This document shows, one piece after another, positions 13,131-24,115 of a stretch of 64,000 nt of DNA (within the stretch, counting starts at the first letter, position 1; each line of letters begins with the position of its first letter). A program made the translations under genes and the position numbers. This DNA is from Capitulum mitella (taxonomy: Eukaryota; Arthropoda; Thecostraca; Pollicipedomorpha; Pollicipedidae): contig CP099839.1 in assembly GCA_030062745.1 (NCBI GenBank), forward strand, positions 37,776,816 through 37,840,815. The letters are read 5' to 3'. The notes beneath the pieces are model-generated. The model did not search any database. It saw nothing but the letters and a program-made list of their open reading frames with translations, and was not told the origin of the DNA.

Positions 13131-15481
13131 GTTTCATCAACGAGAACCAGTGACGTAGCAAGAGGCCAGACGGTCAACTGGTCCTCCTTTATGGTCAGAG
13201 GTTTCCGAAAAGTGGCTTTTGTCATGAATTATTTGTTTAAAAGACAGAAAATTGAAAAGTAAGGCACTTCTACTTTCCACGGCACTAGGGCGTGCTATTC
13301 GATGGGTTCATTTTTTCCATGTTCCCCATGCTCGTAATAAAATGGAGAAATATTTTTAAATATTTTAGCCCCGAACCTCCTTACGCAGGTCCTGGCTACG
13401 CTGATCATGATAACCCATGATTCCTGAATACTGTATTTTACTGTGTGGTGCCATACATCGTGGGGACGTCTACAGCGATAAAACACGTCGTGACTTTTAA
13501 GTCACCGAGTCAAAAACTGGGGACTTTTTACAGTTACAACACGCACGCAGTCATTGTCGTAGCTGAATAAATGAAATTATTGAAATTTTTGAATAAATGA
13601 AATTTTCGTAACTGAAATTATCAAAGACAAGGAAACGTGGGGTTTGACGCTCACAGCAGAGTACAAAGCACTGTCACATATTCTTGGGCCATACCTGCTT
13701 AGATTCCGGGACATGAAAGTCAAAATCAGTCGATTCTGTTTTATCTAACTGGTCATCAAAGCATAGTGGGTATTCGTCTCTAAAACGTACTTCTGCTACA
13801 AAGCAGGCTTTTGTTAGTCATCGTGTCTTTGGCATTCCTGTGATCTGAAGGGCTTGATTTGGGATGTCTACCTAGGCACACCTAAGAAACAACCCATTCC
13901 CGGTTTTTATTTCTTTGCTCTTAGCAAAAATCCCCAAAAGCATGGGGGCAATAAGCATTGCAAGGCCCTCTACGTCCAAAAGTATGTCAGTCATGGACTC
14001 TCTGGCCTTCCCCATTCTCACGCCTATGCTTGGCCCTATCAACTTTGAAAACGCTTCTACACCGATAGTTGCTTTATCCCTATGATGTTCTCTGTAACCA
14101 TCCGTGGCAGTCCACAAATATTTTTTAGAGAATCCGGTTGTTCCATTATCATCATAGTAACTCACTGAAATCAAAGTACTGCTAATTTTTGGCTTAAAGC
14201 ACCAATATCTTAATGGGCTCGTACACGTCTGATCGGACGCAAAATGGCTGACATGCCTCCCAGAAACGCCTCCTGTGAATGGGTGAAAATGAGATGGGCC
14301 CACTGTGGCCTTCGCCGCATCATCTTCAAAAGCTGATGTGGCATTCCACATCAACTTTTAACATTGAGTGTTTCCAAAACTGGGTATGGCATAGAACCAT
14401 TCACATCCCAAATTTTACTGTTTTTGTAATAAATCACTCAGCAGAAGCAGACAAATTACAGAACAATGTCGTCATAAACCACTCCAGTCCGGTGGGTGTG
14501 CGGTGTGTACCGTCTAATTCGCTGCACTCGTCAGTGCTGGTTTAAACAGTGCTGCATTGTAAACCTGTAGCTCGCGGAAAAACATGCTTTGTTCCCAGTC
14601 ATTTTTAACAAAACTGAAAATGAGATGTTTGAAATCTGGTGGGAAAATAATTGGGGGAGGCTAAAACTGAGAATATGGGATTGACTGGGCTGAGCTTTGC
14701 CACACCAGCTTCCAGCACAATTATCCATCCATGCTCCTGTGGCCCCTCCTTTTCCATGTACTTTTTTTCATTTGTGACTTTGAATATTGGATACGCAACC
14801 GCGGTTTGAGGGGTATTGCTGTCATTAAATGTCACTTTGACTATATGGACCAATTCTTATTATCGCTTGGGGTCAGGGGCGACGAACGTCTACCGTCGAC
14901 GGCGCTGGGATGCTACGTCCCACCGCCAGTTCCTTTGAGCACTAAAATTTAACATCAGCTCTGTATGGCGTTGACTGTAAATGCCTGACCTAAAATGGCG
15001 CGTCCCCCTCCTCCCCAAAGCCGGGCGTCCCGCTGCTTATGACTGTGGTGCCGACGTCACTGGTTGCAGCCCCACACAGAGCGCTGTTTACGTTTAAAGT
15101 GTCATCCGTAGGGCAACAGCCGTCCACCGGAGGGCATCTCGGATTATGCTGTATCGAGTCGGATTCCGGCGGAGCGGAGACAGTATGCAGTCGTGAAACA
15201 AGTGTTAAACAGCCTTGTCGCGGAGAAGATGGAAGGAGAGAGGGAGGCTTCGTCTGCCACAGCAGTGGTCTGTATTTTTTTATAGGTACAGTGAGTATGA
15301 ACTGTTGGGAATTTTGGGAATCAAATTTCGGCCGTATTATCACGCGCTTACCTCGCCTCACTGCTGTGTTTGCTTTTATATAAACGCACGGCCCTACAGA
15401 CCGGGTTGGCGAATGCCAGGGGTGAGTAATAAGTTAACCAGCTCACAACGGAGGGCTTCAGTTCTTTGTTACGGCACGGGC
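13131..15481. other. No gene recognised
   Basis: Mixed-composition sequence. A 160-codon - strand frame at 13872-14354 is the longest but matches no family I know and has no promoter or splice context. Confidence 0.5.
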
Positions 15482-15559
15482 CAACCGCGGGGTTTACCCC
15501 GGATAAACCCCGCGGTTGACTCGTGACGTCAGGCTCGTTTGTCCCGGCAGGACAAACGA
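15482..15559. other. Two consecutive perfect hairpins with a CRE-like site between them
   Basis: First hairpin: 15-base arms 15482-15496 and 15504-15518 with a 7-base loop. Second: 10-base arms 15535-15544 and 15550-15559 with a 5-base loop. TGACGTCA, a CREB/ATF-type palindrome, lies between them at 15523-15530. Confidence 0.85.
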
Positions 15560-16009
15560 AATGCATTCAGCTGTCGACTTTTTGCACCTCTGTTCGACCG
15601 GTGACTCACAACCCACACGGTGTACCTCTGAGGCTTTAAGCCAGACAGATACTCAACAGCCATTTGAGGGCATTGAACACATCTACAGTCTCAAAGATAC
15701 CCGACAGAGCACTAGACACGTGCACGCGTAAACTCAACGCTTGTGTGCCACGAAGTGCCACGAACACATTCGCAGGTCAGAAAGTACGGAGCATTTTGCC
15801 AGATAGCGGTACACACCGAGTCATGATGACTAGTTGGCGGTCGGCCTCCGTAAAGACACAGGACATTTCACGTCGCACCGCCCTCCGGATATCTGAGATG
15901 ACGCCTTGGAAAGGTGAGCGATTAAACACTTGTAATGGCCCAGAGATCGCTCCGATCCCGAAGTACGGACCAGAGGACGAGAGCTTACTCCCGCCTCTGT
16001 CCTCTTTAA

Positions 16010-17518
16010 CCCGCGCCCGACGGCCGGTTGGCGCCGATCGCGCTCGACAGCGGGGGGAGGGGTGGTTGACCGCCCACTCTGACTCACGAACGGTTGGTTG
16101 CACGGTAAAAATAAGCACGCCGATGGGACAGGACAAGTAGAGCTCAAAACTAGTCCCATTTTTAGTTTTGAGTCATACGTAAGTCATTTACGCCCTATAG
16201 ATGTCTTCTTATAGCCGACTGCATGAGACCGAGAAACGGCCAAGATCCAGGAACGTAGCCAAGGGGGGCCATGGGGTCCATGCCCCCCCCCTGAGCCAAG
16301 CGATCTACACTAGATATATATCGATTTCGCAGAAATACGGAATAATGATCATATATATGTTGTAAAAACAAACATTATATGTATTGTTGTGGGTTAAAAA
16401 TGAGGTCAAATACGTAAAATTCCTGCTTTTTCTTATAAGCGTCGTCATATGCCAGTAGCATACGACAGAGTTTGACATTTGTCCCCCCGAGGAAAATTCT
16501 GGCTACGTGCCTACCTGGACCTCAAGCCTGACTAGTAACGTCTAGGTAAAGGCACCAACGCACAAGTAAAGGTCCGCAGATGCCGATAGACGTCTAATTT
16601 CTCTGATTTGTTCAAAATATACGCCCAAAAACGTTGAGTTAAGGACATGGTAATTTTCTCGCCGGTGACCGGCTGGCACCGTAGCCGTACACAGTATAAT
16701 ATTAACGGGAACTAATTTTAGCGCTCCTTTATTTTCGCGACATAAGCCTATCCATGCAGATTTTATTGATCCTAGGGGTTCTTGTGATGATTTCTTATGC
16801 TTAAATTTTGGACAGAGTCATTAGTTACCAATCTCGTTACCAAGTTACCAATTGGCGAAGCTTTATTCATGAGAGAATGCTTATTTCCAAAATACACATT
16901 TTTCTAAAAAAAATTGGGCTTCCCACTATTACTTGCAAATGTACGAGACAGTTCTGCCATTTTCTACTCGTCACTCGTTACTCGTTCAGAGTAATTCATT
17001 GCTGATTTTGACGGCGGTACATTTCGGCTCATAATAATTATTCGTGACCTGAACTCAGGTCAATGGCTGGAAACCATTGATACTTTGCCCATTGACGATA
17101 ACTAGATGTCTGCATCACCCACATTAACTATGTTAGGAAAAATTCCGTCAACTTCCGGAAAAAACGACATGTCTTAAAAATGGGATTGACGTTAGGTCAA
17201 TGACTCGGAAAATTCCGAAAATCAGAGATAGCAGATTTGTTGCATCTATCAAGGCCCCTAGTCTCTGAAAGTATTATTGTGATATCATGTTTTCCAAAAA
17301 AGTTACCTGGTGCTAAACTTTTTCGCACATCGGTCAGCCTGACCTAGCCGAAGTCAGACACCTGACTTGACCTGAGGTCAAAATCTTGACACAAAGTGTA
17401 AAAATGATCCTGCAAAAGGTACACGGAGTTTCGTAGCGCTGCCTTTGTTCGTCCGCTCGCAATCCTGGACAAACCTCAGGGGGGGGGGCGGTCAACCGTC
17501 CCCCCAGTCGGGGGCGGG
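16010..17518. mobile_element. Family C element, copy 1 (TTAA-flanked), with a MITE inside
   Basis: Left junction TTAA|CCCGCGCCCGAC, right end GTCGGGGGCGGG|CTAA, so the inverted repeat is CCCGC(G/C)CCCGAC. It is homologous to 50482-51728 over nearly all its length. The interior carries TGACCTGAACTCAGGTCAAT and similar words. A hAT-like MITE at 16248-16513 is absent from the other copy. Confidence 0.8.
16248..16513. mobile_element. Family D hAT-like MITE inserted in family C copy 1
   Basis: It starts CAGGAACGTAGCC and ends GGCTACGTGCCTA, 266 bp. Flanking 8-mers CCAAGATC and CCTGGACC correspond to the single CCTGGATC at the same place in the uninterrupted family C copy (near 50760), which serves as an empty site. 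An 8-bp duplication fits the hAT superfamily. Confidence 0.82.
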
Positions 17519-17909
17519 CTAACTCATACGGCGGTGTGGCTTGACGGCTGGCGCTGGCTCCGACACTGGCCTGGCACCTGTGCCGGTCTTGGCCCCGGAC
17601 ATGCCTCTGAACTAATTGATCCATCTGGCCCTAATACATCCCAAAAACTGAAACGCCCTTCGCAACACCGTTTGCGCGTCATCGTGCGTGGCGGCACCGG
17701 ATGACACGTGTGGCGGGATTCAGTTCAGTCGCACTCTTGCCGTGCTGGGATGCGTGTTTGTTGACGCCGCTGGCGGCATTCACGCCGGCCGCGTCTGGCA
17801 AGTGCCGGCGAGCGCTCCGTGATCGCCAGTCGGAGACTCATATCGCTCTCGATTTTCTGATGGACAGACCGACTGTCCGCCATGGGTGGAAATGATCCGT
17901 CATCGGGAT

Positions 17910-18122
17910 TGTGGTGACGCATGTATCGCCGCAAGGTGGCTGATCGGCACCGTGGCAGGTGGCTAGCGGAGCAATGAATTGTGCCGTTATTTGTAAATAC
18001 TTGTGCTGTCATGTGATCAAGAAAGAGCGTAACTATTAACATTGATAAATGCCTCAGCTTGTTGGCCTGGAACAAGACTGGACGCAATGAGAGCACGAGA
18101 GAACCGGGCCCGCGATTTTACA
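17910..18122 (+). repeat. 5' LTR of the Ty3/gypsy-type element
   Basis: It begins TGTGG and ends ACA, followed by the primer-binding-like TTGGCGACGAAGG. Similar to 22977-23303. Confidence 0.65.
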
Positions 18123-20985
18123 TTGGCGACGAAGGTCGAGACGTTCCGGGCACCGTCACCTAGTGAGTATGCTGGTCCAGCATTGGCCGGAGGCCAGCCC
18201 CGTCTTGGAGGCAGTGGTGAGCTGATTTCCTGGTGTATGGCGAGGCAAGTGTATGGGCCGACCGGTCTGCAGTCAGACGAAGAGCACCTCTTTGACATCC
18301 AGTGGGAACAGATCCTCGCCGACCGTTTCTGGCAGAAGTCGTGGACTGGCCCGGTAGAGGGGGTCAGTTCAGGTGATGATGCACCGTCCGAGTACGACCT
18401 GACTGTTGGTATCTTGGTGAAAGTTTTCATGACCCAGATGCTCGTTCCGAAAGGGTCACGTTCAGATTGTGTTCATCGACCAGGGGAGACAGCGCTCATT
18501 AGCAGGGCTCAAAAAAGTTATCAATGGTCGCCGACCGGATACAAGTTTTGTAAACTGGTCGCCAACTGGAGGGGAGAGAGGGACTCGTTATTTTTAAAGG
18601 ACATGACTGTGCCAAATGCAGTACCCAAGGAAACAAAAGCCTTCGGAGTTTGAGTAAGCTTATACACATATTTAGTTGTTGAGGATGTTTTTTTGGAAGG
18701 AACGCAAAAAACAAGAAGCTTAAACAGAGATGTAAGACTGTGTCTATGACTGTGACTGACAGAAATCCCCATATTAACCTTCTGCCAACTCCATTTCATG
18801 TTCCATGGATGAGACATCTGCATTAACGTTTTCTACAAGAAAGGAAGCACTGACATATGAAGTATCTGTGTTGAAAAATCAGATTTAGTCAATCAACACT
18901 CACTTTCCACGGCTCCAGAAAAAGCAGAGTTGGAAAAAGGGAGCTGTCATAATAGTTATGAGAATGCAATATTGCAGTTCCACAAAAACCAAGATAAATT
19001 GAAATGTATGCTCAAAAAACATTGCTATGTTTTGATAACTTAAGGCTCAAGCTTAGGTAGTACATACACAGACGCCAAAGCTTTATCAGGAAAGTGAGCA
19101 TCATGTGACAATATCATAATTTCTCTTGGATGCACAAGCAGGAGTTATTCAAAATGCGCCTAACGGCCATTATTTTCATTTAATGTCAGTAACTGAGAGA
19201 CAGTTTCCACAGCAAAAAAACAAACGAAAGTAAAAAACACCAGAAAAATCAAATTTTCATGAACTGAGTACGTACTGGGTACATACCTTCATGTGTTATC
19301 CAGTTTGACCACCGTCCTCCGCGAGCAAACTGGCTTTCCGGCAATATTTTCATTGGCTCAAGTCCCTCATGTTTGTTCATGTATGTTTATATATGCTTTG
19401 CTCGGCACCTGACCATGAACATCCTTCGTGGCCACATACACACTTTCTCTTCACCCTCTTCTTGCCATTTACCCTCGCATGGCTTACAATTTTCTCCTCT
19501 GTATTTCGTCTTTTCTTGATGTTCATCCTCACACCACCTCACTTACGATAAGCAGTGGAGTTCCGAGGTAGTTCGACTGCCCACACAAACATTGGAATTT
19601 AAAATCCACACCATGGACGATCCGCGTATTCCACCAAGGTGCCCAAGCCTTACAACCAGCTTTTTTGGCGTCGACCACGACGAACACCGGTTGGCCTCTC
19701 GTCACCGCTTTTGGCGACCCTGGAATGTCATTGGTTTAACACATGTGTTCGCCAGAAGAGCGGTGTCCGGTGTGGGACGAAGGGCCCAGTAGGAAAATTG
19801 GTAGGTACGAGTGGCAGCAGAGCTGGTAGTACTATCGAAATAGTCCTAGTACATTGTTTATATTTTTGAAGTAACTAAATCACCGTACCTAAATTCAAGC
19901 CTGCTCAGGAATGGGATTTTCTGTGCACATGTAAATTGGTCGGGAGCGGTGAATTTTAAAGGGCGCTTATTTCTGGTTGTGGTCGCCAATTTAGCAAACA
20001 CTTGGTCGCTGACGCCATTCCCAGGCCACCGTCTTTTTTTAACACTGATCATTAGCTTGGCGAATTTCGAGGAGGCTGTTCAGAAGTGCTCATTTGGTGA
20101 CTTATGTGATGAGATGGTGCGCAATCAGTTCACTGAAGGATGTCTGTCTGACCCACTGCGTGACAAGCTTCTGCTGAAGGACAGCCTGACTCTGAGTCGA
20201 TTTAAGATCGTCGCAGTCAGTGGACCCTGGTCATCAAAGACATGTGGCCCTTGAGGAGCTGACTGCATGTCTATACGACGCAGCTCCACAATCCGTAGCC
20301 GAGGTTCACCTACCTTCCCTCCCAGAATGGAAGGAAGGTAGGTGAGCTGGACCACGACAAGACGTGTGGCTTGTGTTTTACTCGTGATAAGCCGGGGCCT
20401 ACGGGTCTAGATCAGCAGTGTCCCATGAAAGACAGGATATCAGGTGTGTCATAAATTTCACGTGGTTGGCAACTTCATCAAGAGCTGCCGAGCCAGCAAG
20501 GTGACGCACGCCAAGATGGCGAGCAGAAGCCAAGTGAGTACGGTACAGGTACTGACAATTCAGCAGCCTTCATCAGCCGACTGCCCATGGTGCAAGGGTT
20601 ACTTCACGGCCAACAATGGCCGTGAAGTAGCCATGGTGGTTGGCGCGGGAGCCGCAGTCAGCGTGATACCTGAGGAGTTGTAACGGAGCATGATGTCCAA
20701 CTTTTCATTGGAACCGGCTGACGGTCTGTCTCGCCTACCGGGTCCGGCAGTTCAAGTAGAAGACTACACCCAGTAGGTAGCTGCCATGTCTTCCCAGCTG
20801 GAAGCGGTGAGCCAGGCCGAGCTCGTCGAGGCCGTCCATACAGATCCTGTGCTGACCATATTGGCTGATCGGATCCCTCAGTAGTGGCCGTATCGCATCG
20901 CTGATGTTCCTGCCAACCTGAAGCCATTCCTTCGGTGTCGTGACGAGCTGATGATCTTGGATAGTCTCATGTTGAGGGGTGGAAG

Positions 20986-21502
20986 CAGGGGTGTCGATTT
21001 GTATTTTTTCGAGGGGCCCTGGCCCACCCAATGTTGATTTGGGCTCCTCTAAGGTTGCTTTGGGCCCTGCCAACATTTTCTAACAGTTTTAAAGGGATTT
21101 TTTTAGTTTTTTTTTAATTTTAAGGGATTTTTTTTCTTTTTTTAAAAAAGAAAAAAACTTTTTTAACAGAAATTTTTTTCGATTTTTTTTTCCAAAAAAG
21201 GTAAAAGACAGGCGGAAAGTATAGAATAAGGCATAAAGTCTTAAAGGCATAAAGTCATTAAAGCCTTAAAGGCATAAAGTCATAAAGTCTTTCTGTCTTC
21301 CATATATATATACATGTATATATGTGCGCATATATGCACACACCTTTATACAGGGGATACACAATTTTTTATTTGAAAAATAGTTACAAAAACTCAAAAA
21401 TTTCCATCCATCAAAATGAAGTGGCCCAAATCCATTGAGAAACCCACATTTGGGGGGAGGCAGCGTGGCCCACGCAATCATTTACAGAAACTGACGCCCC
21501 TG
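20986..21502. mobile_element. Family E hAT-like MITE, copy 1, inside the LTR element
   Basis: Starts CAGGGGTGTCGATTT and ends AAACTGACGCCCCTG. The flanks GGTGGAAG and GATGAAAG match at 6 of 8 positions, a decayed 8-bp target duplication. It is homologous to 57538-57966 near both ends (CCTGGCCCACCCAATGTTGA, GAAACCCACATTTGG). Confidence 0.8.
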
Positions 21503-22105
21503 GATGAAAGGATCGTGGTGCCAGAGGGTCTCCGGTCGAGGTTAGTGGTACTGGCTCACGAGAGCCACCAGGGGGTCATTCGTACCATAAAGCGCCTGCG
21601 TGCCGTTCGCTGGTGGCCAGGTCTTGGTGCAGCTGTGGAGGCTTTTGCAACGTACAGTAACTTATACGCTGTGTCTAAAAAGATGACCAAGCCCCGCAGA
21701 GCACCGTTGACTTAAGTACCGTTGCCTGACACCGCATGGGACAAGCTGGGCATTGACTTCATTGGATCTATGGAGGGACCTGCGCGTCAAAGGTATGCGG
21801 TCGTTATGGTGGATTATTATTCGGAATGGGTGGAAATGGCCTTTGTCCGTGAGCCGCCCACGGATGCCGTCATCGATTTCATGACAGTGATACCTTCGAG
21901 ACAGGGTTATCCAAAGCAAGTCCTCACTGATAACGGCACACTCTTCACTTTGGACAGGTCTGCAGCGTACCTGAAGAGCCTGGGTGTTGATCACATTCGT
22001 GTGTCTCCTGATCATCCCGCTGGATGGGGCACAGCCGAACAGATGAATCGAGGCGTAATCTGTGTCCGCCGCCGACGTTGCGGATGCCGGACACAGATGG
22101 AATCG

Positions 22106-22255
22106 CAGGCGCAGCCAAGGGGGACGAGGGGGGCCCGGCCCCCTCTTAGGCCCGCATTTTTGTGAAAACCGCTGCACATCGTCTTCCCGGTAGGCGGTTT
22201 TCGTATTTCAGTTCACATTTAGCTCCCCCTTAAGAAAATCCTGGCTACGTCCCTG
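22106..22255. mobile_element. Short family D-like MITE inside the LTR element
   Basis: Starts CAGGCGCAGCCAAGG and ends CCTGGCTACGTCCCTG, imperfect inverted repeats of the family D type, about 150 bp. It was inserted after the LTR element had arrived. Confidence 0.7.
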
Positions 22256-22976
22256 GAAGGAATGGACCGACGGCAGTTGATGCAGACGCAGCCGCAAAAC
22301 TACTGGGCCGCGCTGCGCGTCACAACTGGCAAGAGTCTGTCGGAGCTCCTTCACGGACGTCACCTGCGGACCGCAATGGACGCTGCGGCAGCTGTGGGCC
22401 GTCCTGAGGCACACAACGGCGTCGTGAGGAGTCGCATTGCTGACCAGCAGCGGATGCAGACAACTGGGTGAGACAACTTAAATAATCGAGATTGGCTGAG
22501 ACAAATCAAACACGGCAAATATTCGGGTCAGGAGTCGAAGTTCGCCGTGAACGATTGGGCTCGATTCCGACTGGCGCCATGTCCCAAAAATGTCGACGTG
22601 TCCGGTTTTCAGATCCTCACCTGATCGTCCAGCTGACCGGCCCGGTACCGTACATCCTTGATGACGGGAAGGGGTACGTGCTGAGCGGCTGACACCGTGG
22701 ACTGCACAGGGGCCGGCGAGGGCCACAGCTGGAGCGGAGGGTGCTGTGGAGTTCGACGATGTCAGCAATACCTCGCCGGAGCCAGAGATTCTGGAGAGCC
22801 GGAGATTCCATCGACCACCAGCAAGCCTCAGTTCGAGCGAGCTGACTCCGATCGCAATCCTGACGGGTCGGCCGCGGATCCGGATAGTGTGGCGCGCCCC
22901 GGCGACACCCGCACGGGACGGAGTGTGTTTCGGCCGCCGGCGCGTTTCGTAAACGTCGTTAACTGGGCAGGGTAAA

Positions 22977-23303
22977 TGTTGTGACGAAGGCATCGTTGTA
23001 AGGCGGCCCAGACGGCGCCTCAAGTCGAAACTGATCCGCTCGCTCCTCGGCTGCAACGTGACCCTGGCCGGCAACGAGAGGCATCACAGGCGGCCCGGGG
23101 GGGGAGGGGCAGTGCTTGGCTGATCTGCACCCTGGTAGGTGGCTAGCATAGCATTGAACTCTGTCGTTCTTTGTGAATACTTGTACAGCCATGTGAACAA
23201 GAAAGAGTGTTAACATTAACTATGAAAAATGTTTCGGCGTGCTGGCCTGGAACCCCGAATGGAGCGAACAGCACGCGAGAACTGAACCCGCGATGTGGCG
23301 GCA
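22977..23303 (+). repeat. 3' LTR of the Ty3/gypsy-type element
   Basis: Direct-repeat partner of 17910-18122, with shared blocks such as GGTGGCTAGC and CTGGCCTGGAAC. The right boundary is approximate. Confidence 0.6.
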
Positions 23304-24115
23304 ATGTAATCTGGCTGTCGGTCGGTGAGCACCGTAGCCTGGCGGAGACTCGCAACATGACCATTCCATTAGAGTCGGCGAAATGGCTCTTAAGAGTACG
23401 TATTTTGGCGTTTTTCGAGATCTGGAGTAATCACAGGCTTTTTTTACGACTGGAATTTAAGTTAGTGCTAACGCGGAACGCAGTTTGTGCGGAATCCTGA
23501 ATTTCTATTACCAAATGCCTGTTGTGCGTTAGGACACATGGGCTCTTGGGCTCTAACCTGAGGCGTCCGTGTCTTGAGTCAAGTCTTCTGATTCATCGGG
23601 CGCCAGTCGGTCGTCTTAAAATATGAAATAACTACGTTTTGTAATGGGATGCAGTTTCGCTGCGCTAGATTCCTGAGTGGGGTTGCCTTCAGTGGCGCAC
23701 CTGACGCTATCAGTGCGCAAATGGCACTAAATGAGCTTGATATTTCCCCCTCACCAATGCTGCACGCGATGAGTCTGGCTAATATCCCAGGACAGCTAAA
23801 TACCTGAAAACCTTCAATATCGACGTTTGAGTCCACGTGGCTGTGTGCCCAGCCATCCAAGAACGAGAGCACGCAATTGCGCCATTGGTTTCTATGGAAA
23901 TGGGGTTGCGTCAGGCGTAGATCTACGTAAGACTGCGGGACTTCCCCGGAATGATTCATAAGCGTAGAACATCTCTCCGTCGCCTACCTCAAAAGCACTC
24001 AGTTGATCGCGGCGTCAACAGGAAACTTGACGTGTGGTAAAGGGGTTTCATCTTAGCTCATAGGCAGTTGCACAAGGTGAGGCAATAGCGCAGTCGAAAG
24101 GTCAGCGTTTTGTGT
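23304..24115 (+). promoter_or_regulatory. CpG-normal stretch, possible copine promoter and 5' exon
   Basis: Inferred only. CpG is ordinary up to about 24,113 and then nearly vanishes. Possible first-exon donors are GCACAAG|GTGAGG (GT at 24077) and GTGTG|GTAAAG (about 24037). No TATA box or initiator could be fixed with confidence. Confidence 0.3.

Larger units (their letters stand above)
17910..23303 (+). mobile_element. Old Ty3/gypsy-type LTR retroelement, broken
   Basis: Related direct repeats at 17910-18122 and about 22977-23303 begin TGTGGTGACGC/TGTTGTGACGA and share GTGGCTGATCGGCACC-like and AAGAAAGAG words, so they are taken as the LTRs. TTGGCGACGAAGG directly follows the 5' LTR, where a primer-binding site would lie. 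In order, the interior shows gag-like remnants, an aspartic-protease-like stretch near 20.6 kb, and integrase zinc-binding and core regions near 21.5-22.1 kb (WDKLGIDFIGSMEG, VLTDNGT). It is clearly dead, with many breaks. The well-diverged LTRs point to an old insertion. Two DNA MITEs have inserted into it (20986-21502 and 22106-22255). Confidence 0.82.

Noticed and set aside
13872-14354. 160-codon - strand ORF
   Set aside because: Longest ORF in its region, but no recognised domain, no repeat copy, and no splice or promoter context. Chance cannot be excluded.
21080-21200. T- and A-runs near 21.1 kb considered as a poly(A) retrogene tail
   Set aside because: They lie inside the family E MITE, which explains them.
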